DNA from: Paenibacillus illinoisensis NBRC 15959 | GTDB taxonomy: Bacteria; Bacillota; Bacilli; Paenibacillales; Paenibacillaceae | Reading direction: 5' to 3' | Assembly (NCBI RefSeq): GCF_004000925.1 | Contig: NZ_BIME01000007.1 | Location: forward strand, 248,001-312,000 | DNA length: 64,000 bases | Part shown: positions 36,374 to 44,704 of the stretch, in pieces | How positions within the stretch are numbered: the stretch's first letter is position 1 | Layout of the letters: every line of letters begins with the position of its first letter | Notes under the pieces: model-generated | What the model saw: only the letters and a program-made list of their open reading frames with translations | The model's database searches: none | Told to the model about the DNA's origin: nothing | Position numbers and translations under genes: made by a program

Positions 36374-38014
36374 ATGAACAAGAGAAAATGGCTGAATGTA
36401 TTCGCTGCATGGTTTATCAGTAGTATTCTGGTGATTAGTGGATGCGCATCCAAAACACCTCAAGCAGCAACTGATACGCCGAACCAGGCAGAAGAGCAGG
36501 AAAACAGCAATAATCAGGATACGGACACGACAGACAATGAAACGGCAAAAGGAAGGACCGTTATTACGACAGATGGTGAAGTCGATGATATGAACTCGGT
36601 CATCCGCTTTTTGCTGTATTCCAATGAAATGGATTTGGCCGGCATTGTGCTGACCAGTTCGGTGTATCATTATGCAGGCGATAAGGACTCGGGAATTGAA
36701 CCATTCCGCTGGACAGGCACACAGTGGGTATACGACATGATCGATGCTTATGGCGAGATTTATCCGAACTTGTCCAAACACGCGGACGGTTATCCGGAAC
36801 CCGAGCAGCTTCGTGCCATGACGAAAATCGGGAATATCTCCGACAAAGGCGAGATGGAGAAGGAAACGGAAGGCTCCGAATTTCTTCAGACCCTTTTCCT
36901 TGACGATGACCCCCGTGATCTGATTGTTCAAACCTGGGGTGGCACCAATACAACGGCAAGAGCGCTCAAATCCATTGAAGAACAGTACAAAGACACGGCA
37001 GACTGGGAAACCATCCGCAAAAAGGTCAGTGATAAACTGGTACTGTACATCATTCTCGACCAGGACGACAGTTATAACGAATATATTGCGAAGAACTGGC
37101 CGGATATCCGCATTCTGAATGACCAGTCGAACTTCTGGCATTTCGCCTATGCGTGGAAGATGCATGCCGAAGAAGTAAACAGCAAGCTGCATGGTGATTG
37201 GATGATCAAAAACATTCTGGATGGACATGGCAAGCTGTTGGACATGTATGCTTCCATGGGCGATGGTAAAATGATTGAAGGCGAGCTGGACGAAGAACAG
37301 CGCGGAAGTGACGCGTATCTTCAAAATAATCCACAATATGATAAATACGACTTTATCTCCGAGGGGGACTCCCCTTCGTTCTTCTATCTGATCGATAACG
37401 GACTTCGCAGTTTGGAAGACCCTTCCTACGGCGGTTGGGGTGGACGGTTCGGTGTTGTGAATGACAAGCTGTTTAGAAACAATGTGCTTGATTATGATCC
37501 GTATACCAAACGATATGAGGCCGAGTATTCCCTGATGAGATGGTTTGACGATATTCAGGACGATTTTGCGGCCCGTGCAGATTGGGCTGTTACAGATACC
37601 TTTGAAGGGGCCAATCATAACCCGACGCTGACCATTAAGGAAGGGCTCGATCTGTCCGTCAGTCCAGGTGAACGTGTGAGTCTGAATGCTGAAGCGAAAG
37701 ACCCGGATGGCGATCACCTAACGTATAAATGGTGGAGATATTTTGAAGCAGACACGTATGAGGATGCCAAAGTAAAGCAGAACCAAGTGGAGAAGGAAGT
37801 CGCAGGAGACCTGCTGCTGGGGCTGCATCGTGAGCTTGCGAAGGATGAACAGGTAGATACGATCAAACTGGAAGGCAGTGACACGAGCACGGTAACATTC
37901 ACTGTACCGGAGGATGCCAAATCCGGGGACACGATTCATATCGTGGCCGAGGTACAGGATGATGGCGATCATCAGCTGAAGCATTATCAACGTGTAATTC
38001 TGATTGTAAAATAA
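36374..38014 (+). CDS. Lipoprotein, nucleoside-hydrolase-like / Sde182 cellulose-binding family (DUF1593)
   Basis: A 546-residue lipoprotein: hydrophobic leader, lipobox VISGC (Cys25), then an acidic Gln/Asn/Asp-rich spacer to about residue 58. The main domain (60-400) is DUF1593, a nucleoside-hydrolase-like fold beginning RTVITTDGEVDDMNS with the DxxxDD-type metal motif. The C-terminal 120 residues (VSPGERVSLNAEAKDPDGDHLTYKWW) match the beta-sandwich of cellulose-binding protein Sde182. It may bind or cleave a beta-linked sugar conjugate at the cell surface. A RAT plus cre promoter places it in the beta-glucoside regulon, which agrees with cellulose-linked biology. The reaction is unproven. 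Confidence 0.88.
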   Translation: MNKRKWLNVFAAWFISSILVISGCASKTPQAATDTPNQAEEQENSNNQDTDTTDNETAKGRTVITTDGEVDDMNSVIRFLLYSNEMDLAGIVLTSSVYHYAGDKDSGIEPFRWTGTQWVYDMIDAYGEIYPNLSKHADGYPEPEQLRAMTKIGNISDKGEMEKETEGSEFLQTLFLDDDPRDLIVQTWGGTNTTARALKSIEEQYKDTADWETIRKKVSDKLVLYIILDQDDSYNEYIAKNWPDIRILNDQSNFWHFAYAWKMHAEEVNSKLHGDWMIKNILDGHGKLLDMYASMGDGKMIEGELDEEQRGSDAYLQNNPQYDKYDFISEGDSPSFFYLIDNGLRSLEDPSYGGWGGRFGVVNDKLFRNNVLDYDPYTKRYEAEYSLMRWFDDIQDDFAARADWAVTDTFEGANHNPTLTIKEGLDLSVSPGERVSLNAEAKDPDGDHLTYKWWRYFEADTYEDAKVKQNQVEKEVAGDLLLGLHRELAKDEQVDTIKLEGSDTSTVTFTVPEDAKSGDTIHIVAEVQDDGDHQLKHYQRVILIVK

Positions 38015-38047
38015 CGAAGACGCAACTCGCGTCAAAAGAACATCACA

Positions 38048-38094
38048 AAGAGGAGCGGTCTCCACGGGATAAACATGGAGATGTGCTCCTCTTT
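38048..38094. terminator. Hairpin between convergent genes
   Basis: AAAGAGGAGC (38048-38057) pairs perfectly with GCTCCTCTTT (38085-38094). The T-tract is short on both strands, so termination efficiency is uncertain. Confidence 0.55.
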
Positions 38095-38117
38095 GCTTGC
38101 AGGATAAACCAAATTCT

Positions 38118-38681
38118 CTAGCGGCGTATGCCTGTCCAGAACACATTCCAGGCAATGGCGAGTGCGTGTTCATAAGATTGTCTGGTCTCATATACGAGCT
38201 GTACATCCAGACCATCCAATAGGGTGACATAAGCCACCGTAGCTTCCTCAGGGTTCAAACGGATGTCCTCATGTTTGGCAAACACGGCGGCGAGCTCGGC
38301 TTTGAGCGTGCCAAGATATGTTCGATATTGTGCGAGGACAAAATCATGCACCTCAAGCGGAGTGATAAAGGACAGAATGTACATAAAAGCCACATTCGGA
38401 TGTGTCAGGAATCTGTTTTTATGGTCAAGCAAAAAGTTGTACAATTGCTGCTCTAAGGGCAGTTTATTCGCCTCCAGGAAGAACTCTATGACGAATTGTT
38501 GTTCCTCCTGAACAACTTCCTCATAGAGTTCAAGCAGCAGCGCCTTTTTGGTCGGATAATGGTAAGCAAGGGATTGCTTGCGAATGCCGGCCTCTTCGGC
38601 GATCTGTGCCATCTTGGTTCCCTCGTAACCCAGACGATTGAAATGTTGGATGGCAATGTCCTTGATACGTTGTTTACTCAA
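38118..38681 (-). CDS. TetR-family repressor
   Basis: A 187-residue regulator with a TTG start seven bases after GGAGG. The N-terminal helix-turn-helix is FNRLGYEGTKMAQIAEEAGI followed by KQSLAYHYPTKKALL. The C-terminal ligand domain covers 60-187. Its first eight bases overlap the stop codon of the upstream MFS exporter gene, so it is translated with it. An inverted repeat sits inside the exporter promoter, making negative autoregulation of the operon very likely. The inducer is probably an exporter substrate. Confidence 0.9.
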   Translation of the reverse strand: MSKQRIKDIAIQHFNRLGYEGTKMAQIAEEAGIRKQSLAYHYPTKKALLLELYEEVVQEEQQFVIEFFLEANKLPLEQQLYNFLLDHKNRFLTHPNVAFMYILSFITPLEVHDFVLAQYRTYLGTLKAELAAVFAKHEDIRLNPEEATVAYVTLLDGLDVQLVYETRQSYEHALAIAWNVFWTGIRR

Positions 38682-39888
38682 TGTCTACCTCCAATGAATA
38701 ATCTTCAGCTCTCCGTTGTTTCCGGGAGTATACCAGATATAGCATGATATATACCACAAAAATGCCTATGGCAATATCATACACCACTGTATAGGAAAAT
38801 GCTGAAGCAATCATACCAAGCAGCAGTGAACCGCCGCCAATGCCTAGGTCGAAGAAATTGAAGAAGGAGGCCATGGCATTCTCATGTTCATGCTCATCCA
38901 CCAGATTGACGCACCAGGTCTGAATCGCTGGAAAAATGGCACCGAATCCGAATCCGTACAAGGCCCCGGCAATGAGGAAGTGCATGTCATTTTGGGCGAT
39001 TGTCAGAAAGAACAGTCCCGCTATCGCAAATACGGCAGATGGCAGCAATACGGAACCCGGGCCCAATCGATCGAACATTTTTCCGGAGAACAATCGGACT
39101 ACGAAACTCGCAATAGCCACGATGAAGAAAAACCAGGCTACATTATCAAATCCTCTCTCTGCCGCAAACAAGGCCACAAAAGACATGATTGAACCGGCAG
39201 CTACGCCGACTAACATAATCAGCAAGGAAGGGAAAAGCACCTTTTTTTCGATTAGCTTGACTTTAGGCGTATGGGAACCTGATGGGTCTGCACCTGATTC
39301 CGTTTTTGTTTTCCTCGATACAAATATCGCCATGATCATAGCGAGAAGCAGGATGCACATACCACCCATGAACAGACTTTGATAATTGTATTTATACAGA
39401 AGACTGGTTCCGATCAATGGGCCAATGGAAATGGCTACGGTCTCTCCTACACCGAAATATCCCATACCTTCACCTCTGCGATCCTTGGGCATGTTTTCTG
39501 TAGCAATCGTTGCAAAATATGTCGTTGCCAGACCAAAACCAAATCCGTGTATAACCCGTAATATTAAAATCATCCAAATACCTGACGAGAGGTAGTATGA
39601 TCCTGTAGTTAATGCACATATGATTATACCGATGAGCAATAGGAACTTTTTGTCCATCCGCGATGCAAGTACCGACGTGAAAGGGCGAATCAGAATGGCT
39701 GAAAACATGAATATGCCTGTCACCAGGCCAATCTGAGAAGCATCCCCGCCAAGCGTTGAAACGAATAGAGGCAGGGTTGGTAAAAGCATTTCAAAGGCCA
39801 TGAACAGTAAAGCGTTAGCCAGCATGGTAAAAACAAAAGATCTTCCCCACAACTTCTGGGGTGCACTTCCAATTCCAAGGGTAGTCAT
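38674..39888 (-). CDS. MFS transporter (drug-efflux type)
   Basis: A membrane protein of 404 residues with about 12 transmembrane helices. The ATG at 39888, with GGAGG seven bases upstream, is preferred to the adjacent TTG at 39891. Features include the loop 2-3 region LASRMDKKFLLLIG and an intracellular DRRGEGMGYFGVGETVAISIGPLIG motif C-like segment. It resembles YfmO/YitG-type proton-driven drug exporters. The gene is followed by, and overlaps, its TetR repressor. The substrate is unknown. Confidence 0.9.
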   Translation of the reverse strand: MTTLGIGSAPQKLWGRSFVFTMLANALLFMAFEMLLPTLPLFVSTLGGDASQIGLVTGIFMFSAILIRPFTSVLASRMDKKFLLLIGIIICALTTGSYYLSSGIWMILILRVIHGFGFGLATTYFATIATENMPKDRRGEGMGYFGVGETVAISIGPLIGTSLLYKYNYQSLFMGGMCILLLAMIMAIFVSRKTKTESGADPSGSHTPKVKLIEKKVLFPSLLIMLVGVAAGSIMSFVALFAAERGFDNVAWFFFIVAIASFVVRLFSGKMFDRLGPGSVLLPSAVFAIAGLFFLTIAQNDMHFLIAGALYGFGFGAIFPAIQTWCVNLVDEHEHENAMASFFNFFDLGIGGGSLLLGMIASAFSYTVVYDIAIGIFVVYIMLYLVYSRKQRRAEDYSLEVDIE

Positions 39889-39935
39889 CAATCTTCCTCC
39901 ACTTTGTTATCTCTGTCGCGCGACATGTTGAACTG

Positions 39936-39964
39936 ATATTAACTGACGACAGTCAGGTTGTAAA
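39936..39964 (-). promoter_or_regulatory. Promoter of MFS/tetR operon with TetR operator in spacer
   Basis: On the minus strand: -35 TTTACA (39959-39964), a 17-base spacer, -10 TAATAT (39936-39941). The dyad CTGAC-N4-GTCAG (39943-39956) lies wholly inside the spacer, the classic position for a TetR repressor that blocks polymerase. Confidence 0.72.
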
Positions 39965-40104
39965 GAGGTTTATTATTTGCGGAAATGTGAAACTATTGTA
40001 CGATTTCATCAAGTGAATTAATATTTTTAATTCATATTCCAACTTTTTCCGATATAATAACCACATATGAAGTGAATGGAAAATACCTCAGAGAGGTGAT
40101 TGTA

Positions 40105-40911
40105 ATGACGGTTGACGTCCTTGTACGCAACAATGTAAAAGTACTTGGTTCAGGCAGCAGAACGATTGTCTTTGCTCATGGGTTTGGATGTGATCAGGAC
40201 ATGTGGCGCTATATCGTTCCGGGTTTTAGTGAGAATTATCAAATTGTTTTGTTCGATTATGTAGGCTCAGGGCAATCTCAGATCAATTATTACGATGCGC
40301 ATAAATACAGTGATTTGCGAGGATATGCTACGGATGTTCTGGAGATTATGGAAGCGCTCAAATTGAGAGATACGATATTCGTTGGTCATTCTGTCAGCAG
40401 CATGATTGGCATGCTGGCATCAATTCAAGCTCCCCAATATTTTAATAGCATCGTGATGCTGGGGCCTTCTCCGCGATATGTGAATGACCTGCCGAATTAT
40501 TATGGGGGCTTCGATCGCCGTGACATTGATGAACTGCTCGAGATGATGCAGTTGAATTTCATAGGCTGGGCAAGTTATTTGGCACCGATCGTGATGCAGA
40601 ATGCGGAACGGAAGGAGCTCACGGAAGAGCTGGAGAAGAGCTTTTGCTCCAGAGATCCGCATATTGCAAGGCAATTTGCCGAGGTGACGTTTTTGTCCGA
40701 CTGCCGTGAGGAATTGGAACAGGCATCTGTACCTACGTTGATTCTTCAATGCTCCGATGATAGCATTGCCCCGGTTGAAGTAGGCGATTATCTGCATGCT
40801 CATCTGAAGAACAGCATGCTGCAGCAGATGACCGCCAAAGGACATTACCCTCACTTAAGTCAACCGGAAGAAACCATTCGATTGATTAAGAATTATCTGA
40901 CGAGCGCATAA
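40105..40911 (+). CDS. rsbQ: RsbQ-like alpha/beta hydrolase
   Basis: A 268-residue hydrolase of the RsbQ/KAI2/D14 group. The start at 40105 (MTVDVLVRNNVKV) is fixed by GAGGTG. The catalytic triad sits at exactly the residue numbers known for Bacillus subtilis RsbQ: Ser96 in VGHSVSSM, Asp219 in CSDDS and His247 in KGHYPH. In B. subtilis, RsbQ makes or processes a small molecule sensed by the PAS domain of its partner phosphatase RsbP to activate the general stress response. Here the next gene, 25 bases away, encodes a PAS-GGDEF protein instead of a phosphatase, so the pair may link energy stress to c-di-GMP. Confidence 0.92.
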   Translation: MTVDVLVRNNVKVLGSGSRTIVFAHGFGCDQDMWRYIVPGFSENYQIVLFDYVGSGQSQINYYDAHKYSDLRGYATDVLEIMEALKLRDTIFVGHSVSSMIGMLASIQAPQYFNSIVMLGPSPRYVNDLPNYYGGFDRRDIDELLEMMQLNFIGWASYLAPIVMQNAERKELTEELEKSFCSRDPHIARQFAEVTFLSDCREELEQASVPTLILQCSDDSIAPVEVGDYLHAHLKNSMLQQMTAKGHYPHLSQPEETIRLIKNYLTSA

Positions 40912-40935
40912 AACCCAGAAGAAAGGCTGTTATTG

Positions 40936-41919
40936 ATGGATGCACAATTAGATCTTGCTCCCTGCGGGTACTTCTCGATTTCTGACTCGGGGGTCATACA
41001 ATCAGTCAATCAAACCCTGCTGACGATGCTGGGTTATGAACGCAGCGAGCTAATGGGAAGACATATTGAGTCCACCATGTCGGTCACCAACAAGCTTTTT
41101 TTCCACACCTATTTCTATCCGTACATTCAGCTGTATGGCCGCGTGGACGAGATGTACTTTACGTTTCGCACCAGTGATCAGCAGGATGTTCCGGTTCTGC
41201 TTAATGGAATTCGCCAGACTCGTGACGGGGAAAGCGTCGTGGACTGTGTGGTTGTGGTCATGCGTAAACGGATCGAACATGAGAAGGATATTTTGAACAC
41301 GAAGACAAAGCTGCAGGAGCTCTATCAAGCTACGCATGAAGCAAACAAGGAGCTTGAACGGCTGCACGAGGAATATGAAGTGAAGCAGCAGGCATTAATT
41401 AAAGTGAATGACCAGTTGGAGACGATGGCTTCTACCGATCTGCTCACCGGACTTAAAAACCGCAGATTCTTCCAGCTGAAAATGCTTGAAAGTTTGGAAG
41501 GCTACCATGCCACCCAGCGCGAGTTCTCGCTGCTGGTCGTAGATATTGATCATTTCAAAAGCATTAACGATACTTACGGACATCCGGTGGGGGATCTCGT
41601 ACTTGGCAATCTGGCAGGTCTGCTGCAGTCGGTATCCAGAAGTTCGGACGTTGTGGCTCGTTATGGCGGGGAAGAATTTGTGATTATTCTCACGGATTGT
41701 ACGGCCGAGCAAGCAGTGATTACAGCCGAACGGTACCGTACTCAGGTGGCTTCTGCGGATTGGGGAGTCTATAATATCACCATCAGTATCGGTGCAGCGA
41801 CGGTTGCTGAGGAAGATACGGATCAGTCCTTGTTCCAAAAAGCGGATATGGCGCTGTATGCCTCCAAAACCGGAGGGCGCAATCGGGTGACCCATGCAGC
41901 TGGTTTAATCCAAAGCTAA
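40936..41919 (+). CDS. PAS-GGDEF diguanylate cyclase, partner of RsbQ
   Basis: A 327-residue cytoplasmic protein. The ATG at 40936, with AAAGG upstream, is taken over the TTG three bases earlier. PAS domain: about 1-115 (APCGYFSISDSGVIQSVNQTLLTML, RsbP-like). Coiled coil: about 118-165 (TKLQELYQATHEANKELERL). GGDEF domain: about 165-320, with MASTDLLTGLKNRRFF, DIDHFKSINDTYGHPVGD and an intact RYGGEEFVI active site. No EAL domain is present. It should synthesise c-di-GMP under control of the PAS signal, presumably a product of the adjacent RsbQ-type hydrolase. A PilZ receptor gene lies at 12.2 kb. Confidence 0.9.
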   Translation: MDAQLDLAPCGYFSISDSGVIQSVNQTLLTMLGYERSELMGRHIESTMSVTNKLFFHTYFYPYIQLYGRVDEMYFTFRTSDQQDVPVLLNGIRQTRDGESVVDCVVVVMRKRIEHEKDILNTKTKLQELYQATHEANKELERLHEEYEVKQQALIKVNDQLETMASTDLLTGLKNRRFFQLKMLESLEGYHATQREFSLLVVDIDHFKSINDTYGHPVGDLVLGNLAGLLQSVSRSSDVVARYGGEEFVIILTDCTAEQAVITAERYRTQVASADWGVYNITISIGAATVAEEDTDQSLFQKADMALYASKTGGRNRVTHAAGLIQS

Positions 41920-41949
41920 CTCCTTATAACTAATGATTTAGTAAAAGCA

Positions 41950-41994
41950 GAAAAAAACCGGACAGGATAGGGACACCCCTTTATCCGATCCGGT
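41950..41994. terminator. Terminator between convergent genes
   Basis: ACCGGACAGGATA pairs with TATCCGATCCGGT. On the minus strand it is followed by seven T's, so it is a strong terminator for the beta-helix gene. On the plus strand it is weaker and serves the PAS-GGDEF gene. Confidence 0.85.
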
Positions 41995-42029
41995 ATTTGA
42001 TTTTTCTATTCTTCTCTTAGTCTCTGCTG

Positions 42030-43517
42030 TTACCTGGGTGCAAGGTAACCATAACCTTCTGCCGGTGATCCGGGCTGGAGATTGAAGTCTTCGCTGGTTT
42101 CGTTCATGAATGCCGGGTTTACATAGTGTGAGTGTGCGTCATTGCTGGAGTCCTTCATGTAGGCTGGAAAACCGGAATACCCTTCATTTTTCCAAACCCA
42201 CAGGGCATCTTCCTCTGCAATCGGGGTGTAGTAGACATTTTCATCAAGCAAGTTTCCTGAATTGCTGCTGTATTCATTGTAGATGAGCACACCGGAGCTG
42301 CCTGACACGACGATGTTGCGTTTAAACGTGTTATTCTTCGTCATGGCTTGCACGAACAGCTGCCCATTGCCTGCGCCCAAAGTGTCATTTTGAAACAGCG
42401 TATTGTACATCACCGTGCTGTTTTCGGTAGACCCGCGTTCCTCGTCATATCCTCCCATGGCAATGCCCGTCAGCCTGTTGTGATAAACCAGGTTATCCTG
42501 AACCGTAATATGGCTTGTGGAACGCCCGGCATGTTCGGATGCGATTTCGATGCCGATATCGTTGCGGTATACCCGGTTCTGGTCAATGATATGATCTGTA
42601 CCCCCATCGACATAGATGCCCCCGGCCGAATGGCTGTCATTGGGAAGGTTGGTGCCATAGGAAGGATTGAAATTAGACGTAATATCGTATACCTCGTTAC
42701 CTCTTACAACTCCATTTCGGGCCCGATCATACTTGTCATCTGCAGAAATCTCTTCATACCCAATCAGATCGATGCCGATGTTATCCGTATCATGGATGGT
42801 GTTGTCCAGTATGGAAAAAGTGTCTACATTTCCGTTAACAGCGAGTGACTCGCTTGAACCCAAGACCAGGTCATATAATTCATTATCCTGGATAAGAATA
42901 TTCCGCAGTGCTGCGGGGTGTTCCGTGCCATAGACAGCAATCCCGTGAGCATCTCTTCCCGTTAAATCGGGTCCTTTCGGCTGAACAACGTTGGCAACCG
43001 CGTGTACGGTATTGCCTCGAATTTGGATGTATTCACCTGCTCCGTGTACATAAATCCCGGTGGGTACCTGGTCAGCATGTGCTGTGGTGAAGTTGCGAAT
43101 CTCTAAATTCTGTATCGTGATGAAGCTGGCATTCTCCACTTCAATCAAGCCTTCAAGTCCATTTACAGACAGACCCTTTCCGTCAATAATGGCTTTCTCA
43201 TCGGGATAGCTGGAGAAGATGGTAGGCTTAGTGGAGGAATGACCGCTCCGGGTGATTTTGACTTTCTGCTGGTACACGCCCTCTCGCAAATAGACAGTAC
43301 TCCCTGGCGTGGCATGTTCAGAAGCATGCTGCATTGTTTTCCAAGGGGATTGAATAGTACCGCTGTTTGCATCGTCACCTGAAGGTGATATGTAGTAGAA
43401 TTCCTGATGGTCGGATCTGTCAGTCGGAGCAGGTGCTGGATTGGATGTGACCTGATCCTGGCAACCCGCTGCCAGCAGCGTCAGAGCCAGAAAACAAATG
43501 TTGACTGCACGAAGCAA
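42030..43517 (-). CDS. Right-handed parallel beta-helix lipoprotein, PL9/DUF1565-like
   Basis: A 495-residue cell-surface lipoprotein with a TTG start seven bases after AAGGAGG. Lipobox LLAAGC places the acceptor Cys at residue 19. DUF1565-type N-terminal signature: YISPSGDDANSGTIQSPWKTMQHA at about 42-65, then LREGVYQQKV. From 110 on, repeating N-x-x-x-D coils (IQNLEIRNF, IQDNELYDL, ILDNTIHDT, VYRNDIGIEIAS) build a right-handed beta-helix. The closest known proteins are PelL-type family 9 pectate lyases, so polysaccharide lyase or binding activity at the cell surface is plausible. No catalytic residue can be fixed. Confidence 0.85.
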   Translation of the reverse strand: MLRAVNICFLALTLLAAGCQDQVTSNPAPAPTDRSDHQEFYYISPSGDDANSGTIQSPWKTMQHASEHATPGSTVYLREGVYQQKVKITRSGHSSTKPTIFSSYPDEKAIIDGKGLSVNGLEGLIEVENASFITIQNLEIRNFTTAHADQVPTGIYVHGAGEYIQIRGNTVHAVANVVQPKGPDLTGRDAHGIAVYGTEHPAALRNILIQDNELYDLVLGSSESLAVNGNVDTFSILDNTIHDTDNIGIDLIGYEEISADDKYDRARNGVVRGNEVYDITSNFNPSYGTNLPNDSHSAGGIYVDGGTDHIIDQNRVYRNDIGIEIASEHAGRSTSHITVQDNLVYHNRLTGIAMGGYDEERGSTENSTVMYNTLFQNDTLGAGNGQLFVQAMTKNNTFKRNIVVSGSSGVLIYNEYSSNSGNLLDENVYYTPIAEEDALWVWKNEGYSGFPAYMKDSSNDAHSHYVNPAFMNETSEDFNLQPGSPAEGYGYLAPR

Positions 43518-43634
43518 AGGTTTTCCTCCTTATGAGTTAGCTGTGAAGTTTTGATTATAGCAGATTTGAATGGTGAAATATGCCATGATATGCTGATAGA
43601 AAGGTAAAATGTGCGTGTGTATGGAGGGTAAAGC

Positions 43635-43778
43635 ATGTGGAACGATGTTTTTGAAAAGGAATGGGAGAAGCGGCCTGGAGTCCTTTTTGCTCATTCTGGA
43701 AATCTGGGGTACGAGGATTGCATACATGTGGCCGATTCATTGCCTGAATTGTGCAGGGGAACCGATGAGATTGGATGA
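43635..43778 (+). CDS. Possible small protein (47 aa)
   Basis: MWNDVFEKEWEKRPGVLFAH begins six bases after GGAGGG and the reading frame stops at TGA 43776-43778. The residue composition is protein-like, which is why I list it. It may be the first part of a small gene broken by a frameshift, because a second short frame starts inside its stop codon. Alternatively the two are a coupled pair. Confidence 0.35.
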   Translation: MWNDVFEKEWEKRPGVLFAHSGNLGYEDCIHVADSLPELCRGTDEIG

Positions 43779-43858
43779 TGAGTCCGACTTTACGCGGTAG
43801 GCTAGAACTGGACAACGAGAATGGTGAAGTGTTAGAGAGCTTTGGTCACGGAAAATGA
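43775..43858 (+). CDS. Possible second small protein (27 aa) or frameshifted tail
   Basis: The frame MMSPTLRGRLELDNENGEVL starts at an ATG overlapping the TGA of the preceding short frame (ATGA). It has no ribosome-binding site of its own. It would join to the preceding frame by one shift. The DUF2625 gene starts 53 bases later. Confidence 0.25.
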   Translation: MMSPTLRGRLELDNENGEVLESFGHGK

Positions 43859-43911
43859 ATAAAAGAATGCTAGGTATAAATGATGAATTGATACCTTGGA
43901 AGGAGTAAGAT

Positions 43912-44568
43912 ATGCAAACATTATCTGCAGATGAACTATTGGATCGGGACAATCACGCGTGGGAGGAACTCAAGGAACTACTGGATAACGGGCAAAATAC
44001 ATATGAGTATGTTTCCGCACGACCGGAGGATGGAGCAGATACGCTCTATCGTCTTCAGGTGAGCACCAAATCCTATTTGGGAGCTGTTGCTTACGAGACG
44101 GAAGGAATTGTGATTGATCACGGGTGGATCACGCTGCTGGGTGCAGGCGGTGAGAGCGTATTTGGAAGTCTGACCAGCTGGAATGGTGTGAGCGACAAGC
44201 CCTGCGTACAGGCACTGAAGGGCATGATGGTGGTTGCCTATGATGTGGCAGGCGGATTTTTTGCGCTGGATACCGGCAAATTCGGTCGCACTGGAGAGAT
44301 ATACTATTTTGCGCCGGATACACTGGAATGGGAATCGACGGAGCTTGCTTATTCAGGTTTTCTGAACTGGCTGGCAGATGGCGATTTGCAGCAGTTCTAC
44401 CAGACCTTCCGCTGGGAAGGATGGCAAAATGATCTTGGTCAGCTTCAGAGGGGACAAGTATTTGCCTATTACCCGCCTCTGTGGACGCAAGAAGGAAGCG
44501 GAGAGGGCAGCAGCAAAGCCCCTGTATTAGTTGAGGAAGCCTGGAAGGCAGCGCAGGATGGAAATTAA
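43912..44568 (+). CDS. DUF2625 protein
   Basis: A 218-residue soluble protein with AAGGAG before the ATG. It matches DUF2625 along its length: RTL-like start with LSADELLDRDNHAWEEL, then YETEGIVIDHGWITLLGAG, then YDVAGGFFALDTGKFGRTGEIYY, then FAPDTLEWESTELAYSGFLN and WLADGDLQQFYQTFRWEGW. The family is widespread, solitary, and of unknown role. The sequence is rich in Trp and Gly and has no signal peptide. Confidence 0.88.
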   Translation: MQTLSADELLDRDNHAWEELKELLDNGQNTYEYVSARPEDGADTLYRLQVSTKSYLGAVAYETEGIVIDHGWITLLGAGGESVFGSLTSWNGVSDKPCVQALKGMMVVAYDVAGGFFALDTGKFGRTGEIYYFAPDTLEWESTELAYSGFLNWLADGDLQQFYQTFRWEGWQNDLGQLQRGQVFAYYPPLWTQEGSGEGSSKAPVLVEEAWKAAQDGN

Positions 44569-44631
44569 TACGGAGCTTGAACCCAGAGTTTGAATGAATG
44601 GCGAATAAATTCGTACTGAAGACGTACTGAA

Positions 44632-44678
44632 GCACACAAATAACCCGCATGCTGTGCGGGCTGTTTGTGTGTTCTTTT
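44632..44678 (+). terminator. Terminator after DUF2625 gene
   Basis: ACACACAAA pairs with TTTGTGTGT around an inner CCCGCA/TGCGGG stem, followed by TTCTTTTT. It lies 64 bases after the stop codon. Confidence 0.82.
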
Positions 44679-44704
44679 TGTATTTATCATTCTAAAGCAT
44701 TCCA

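Noticed and set aside
36347..37717. Minus-strand open frame of 456 codons
   Set aside because: It lies wholly antisense to the clearly coding Sde182-like lipoprotein, has no ribosome-binding site and no family resemblance.
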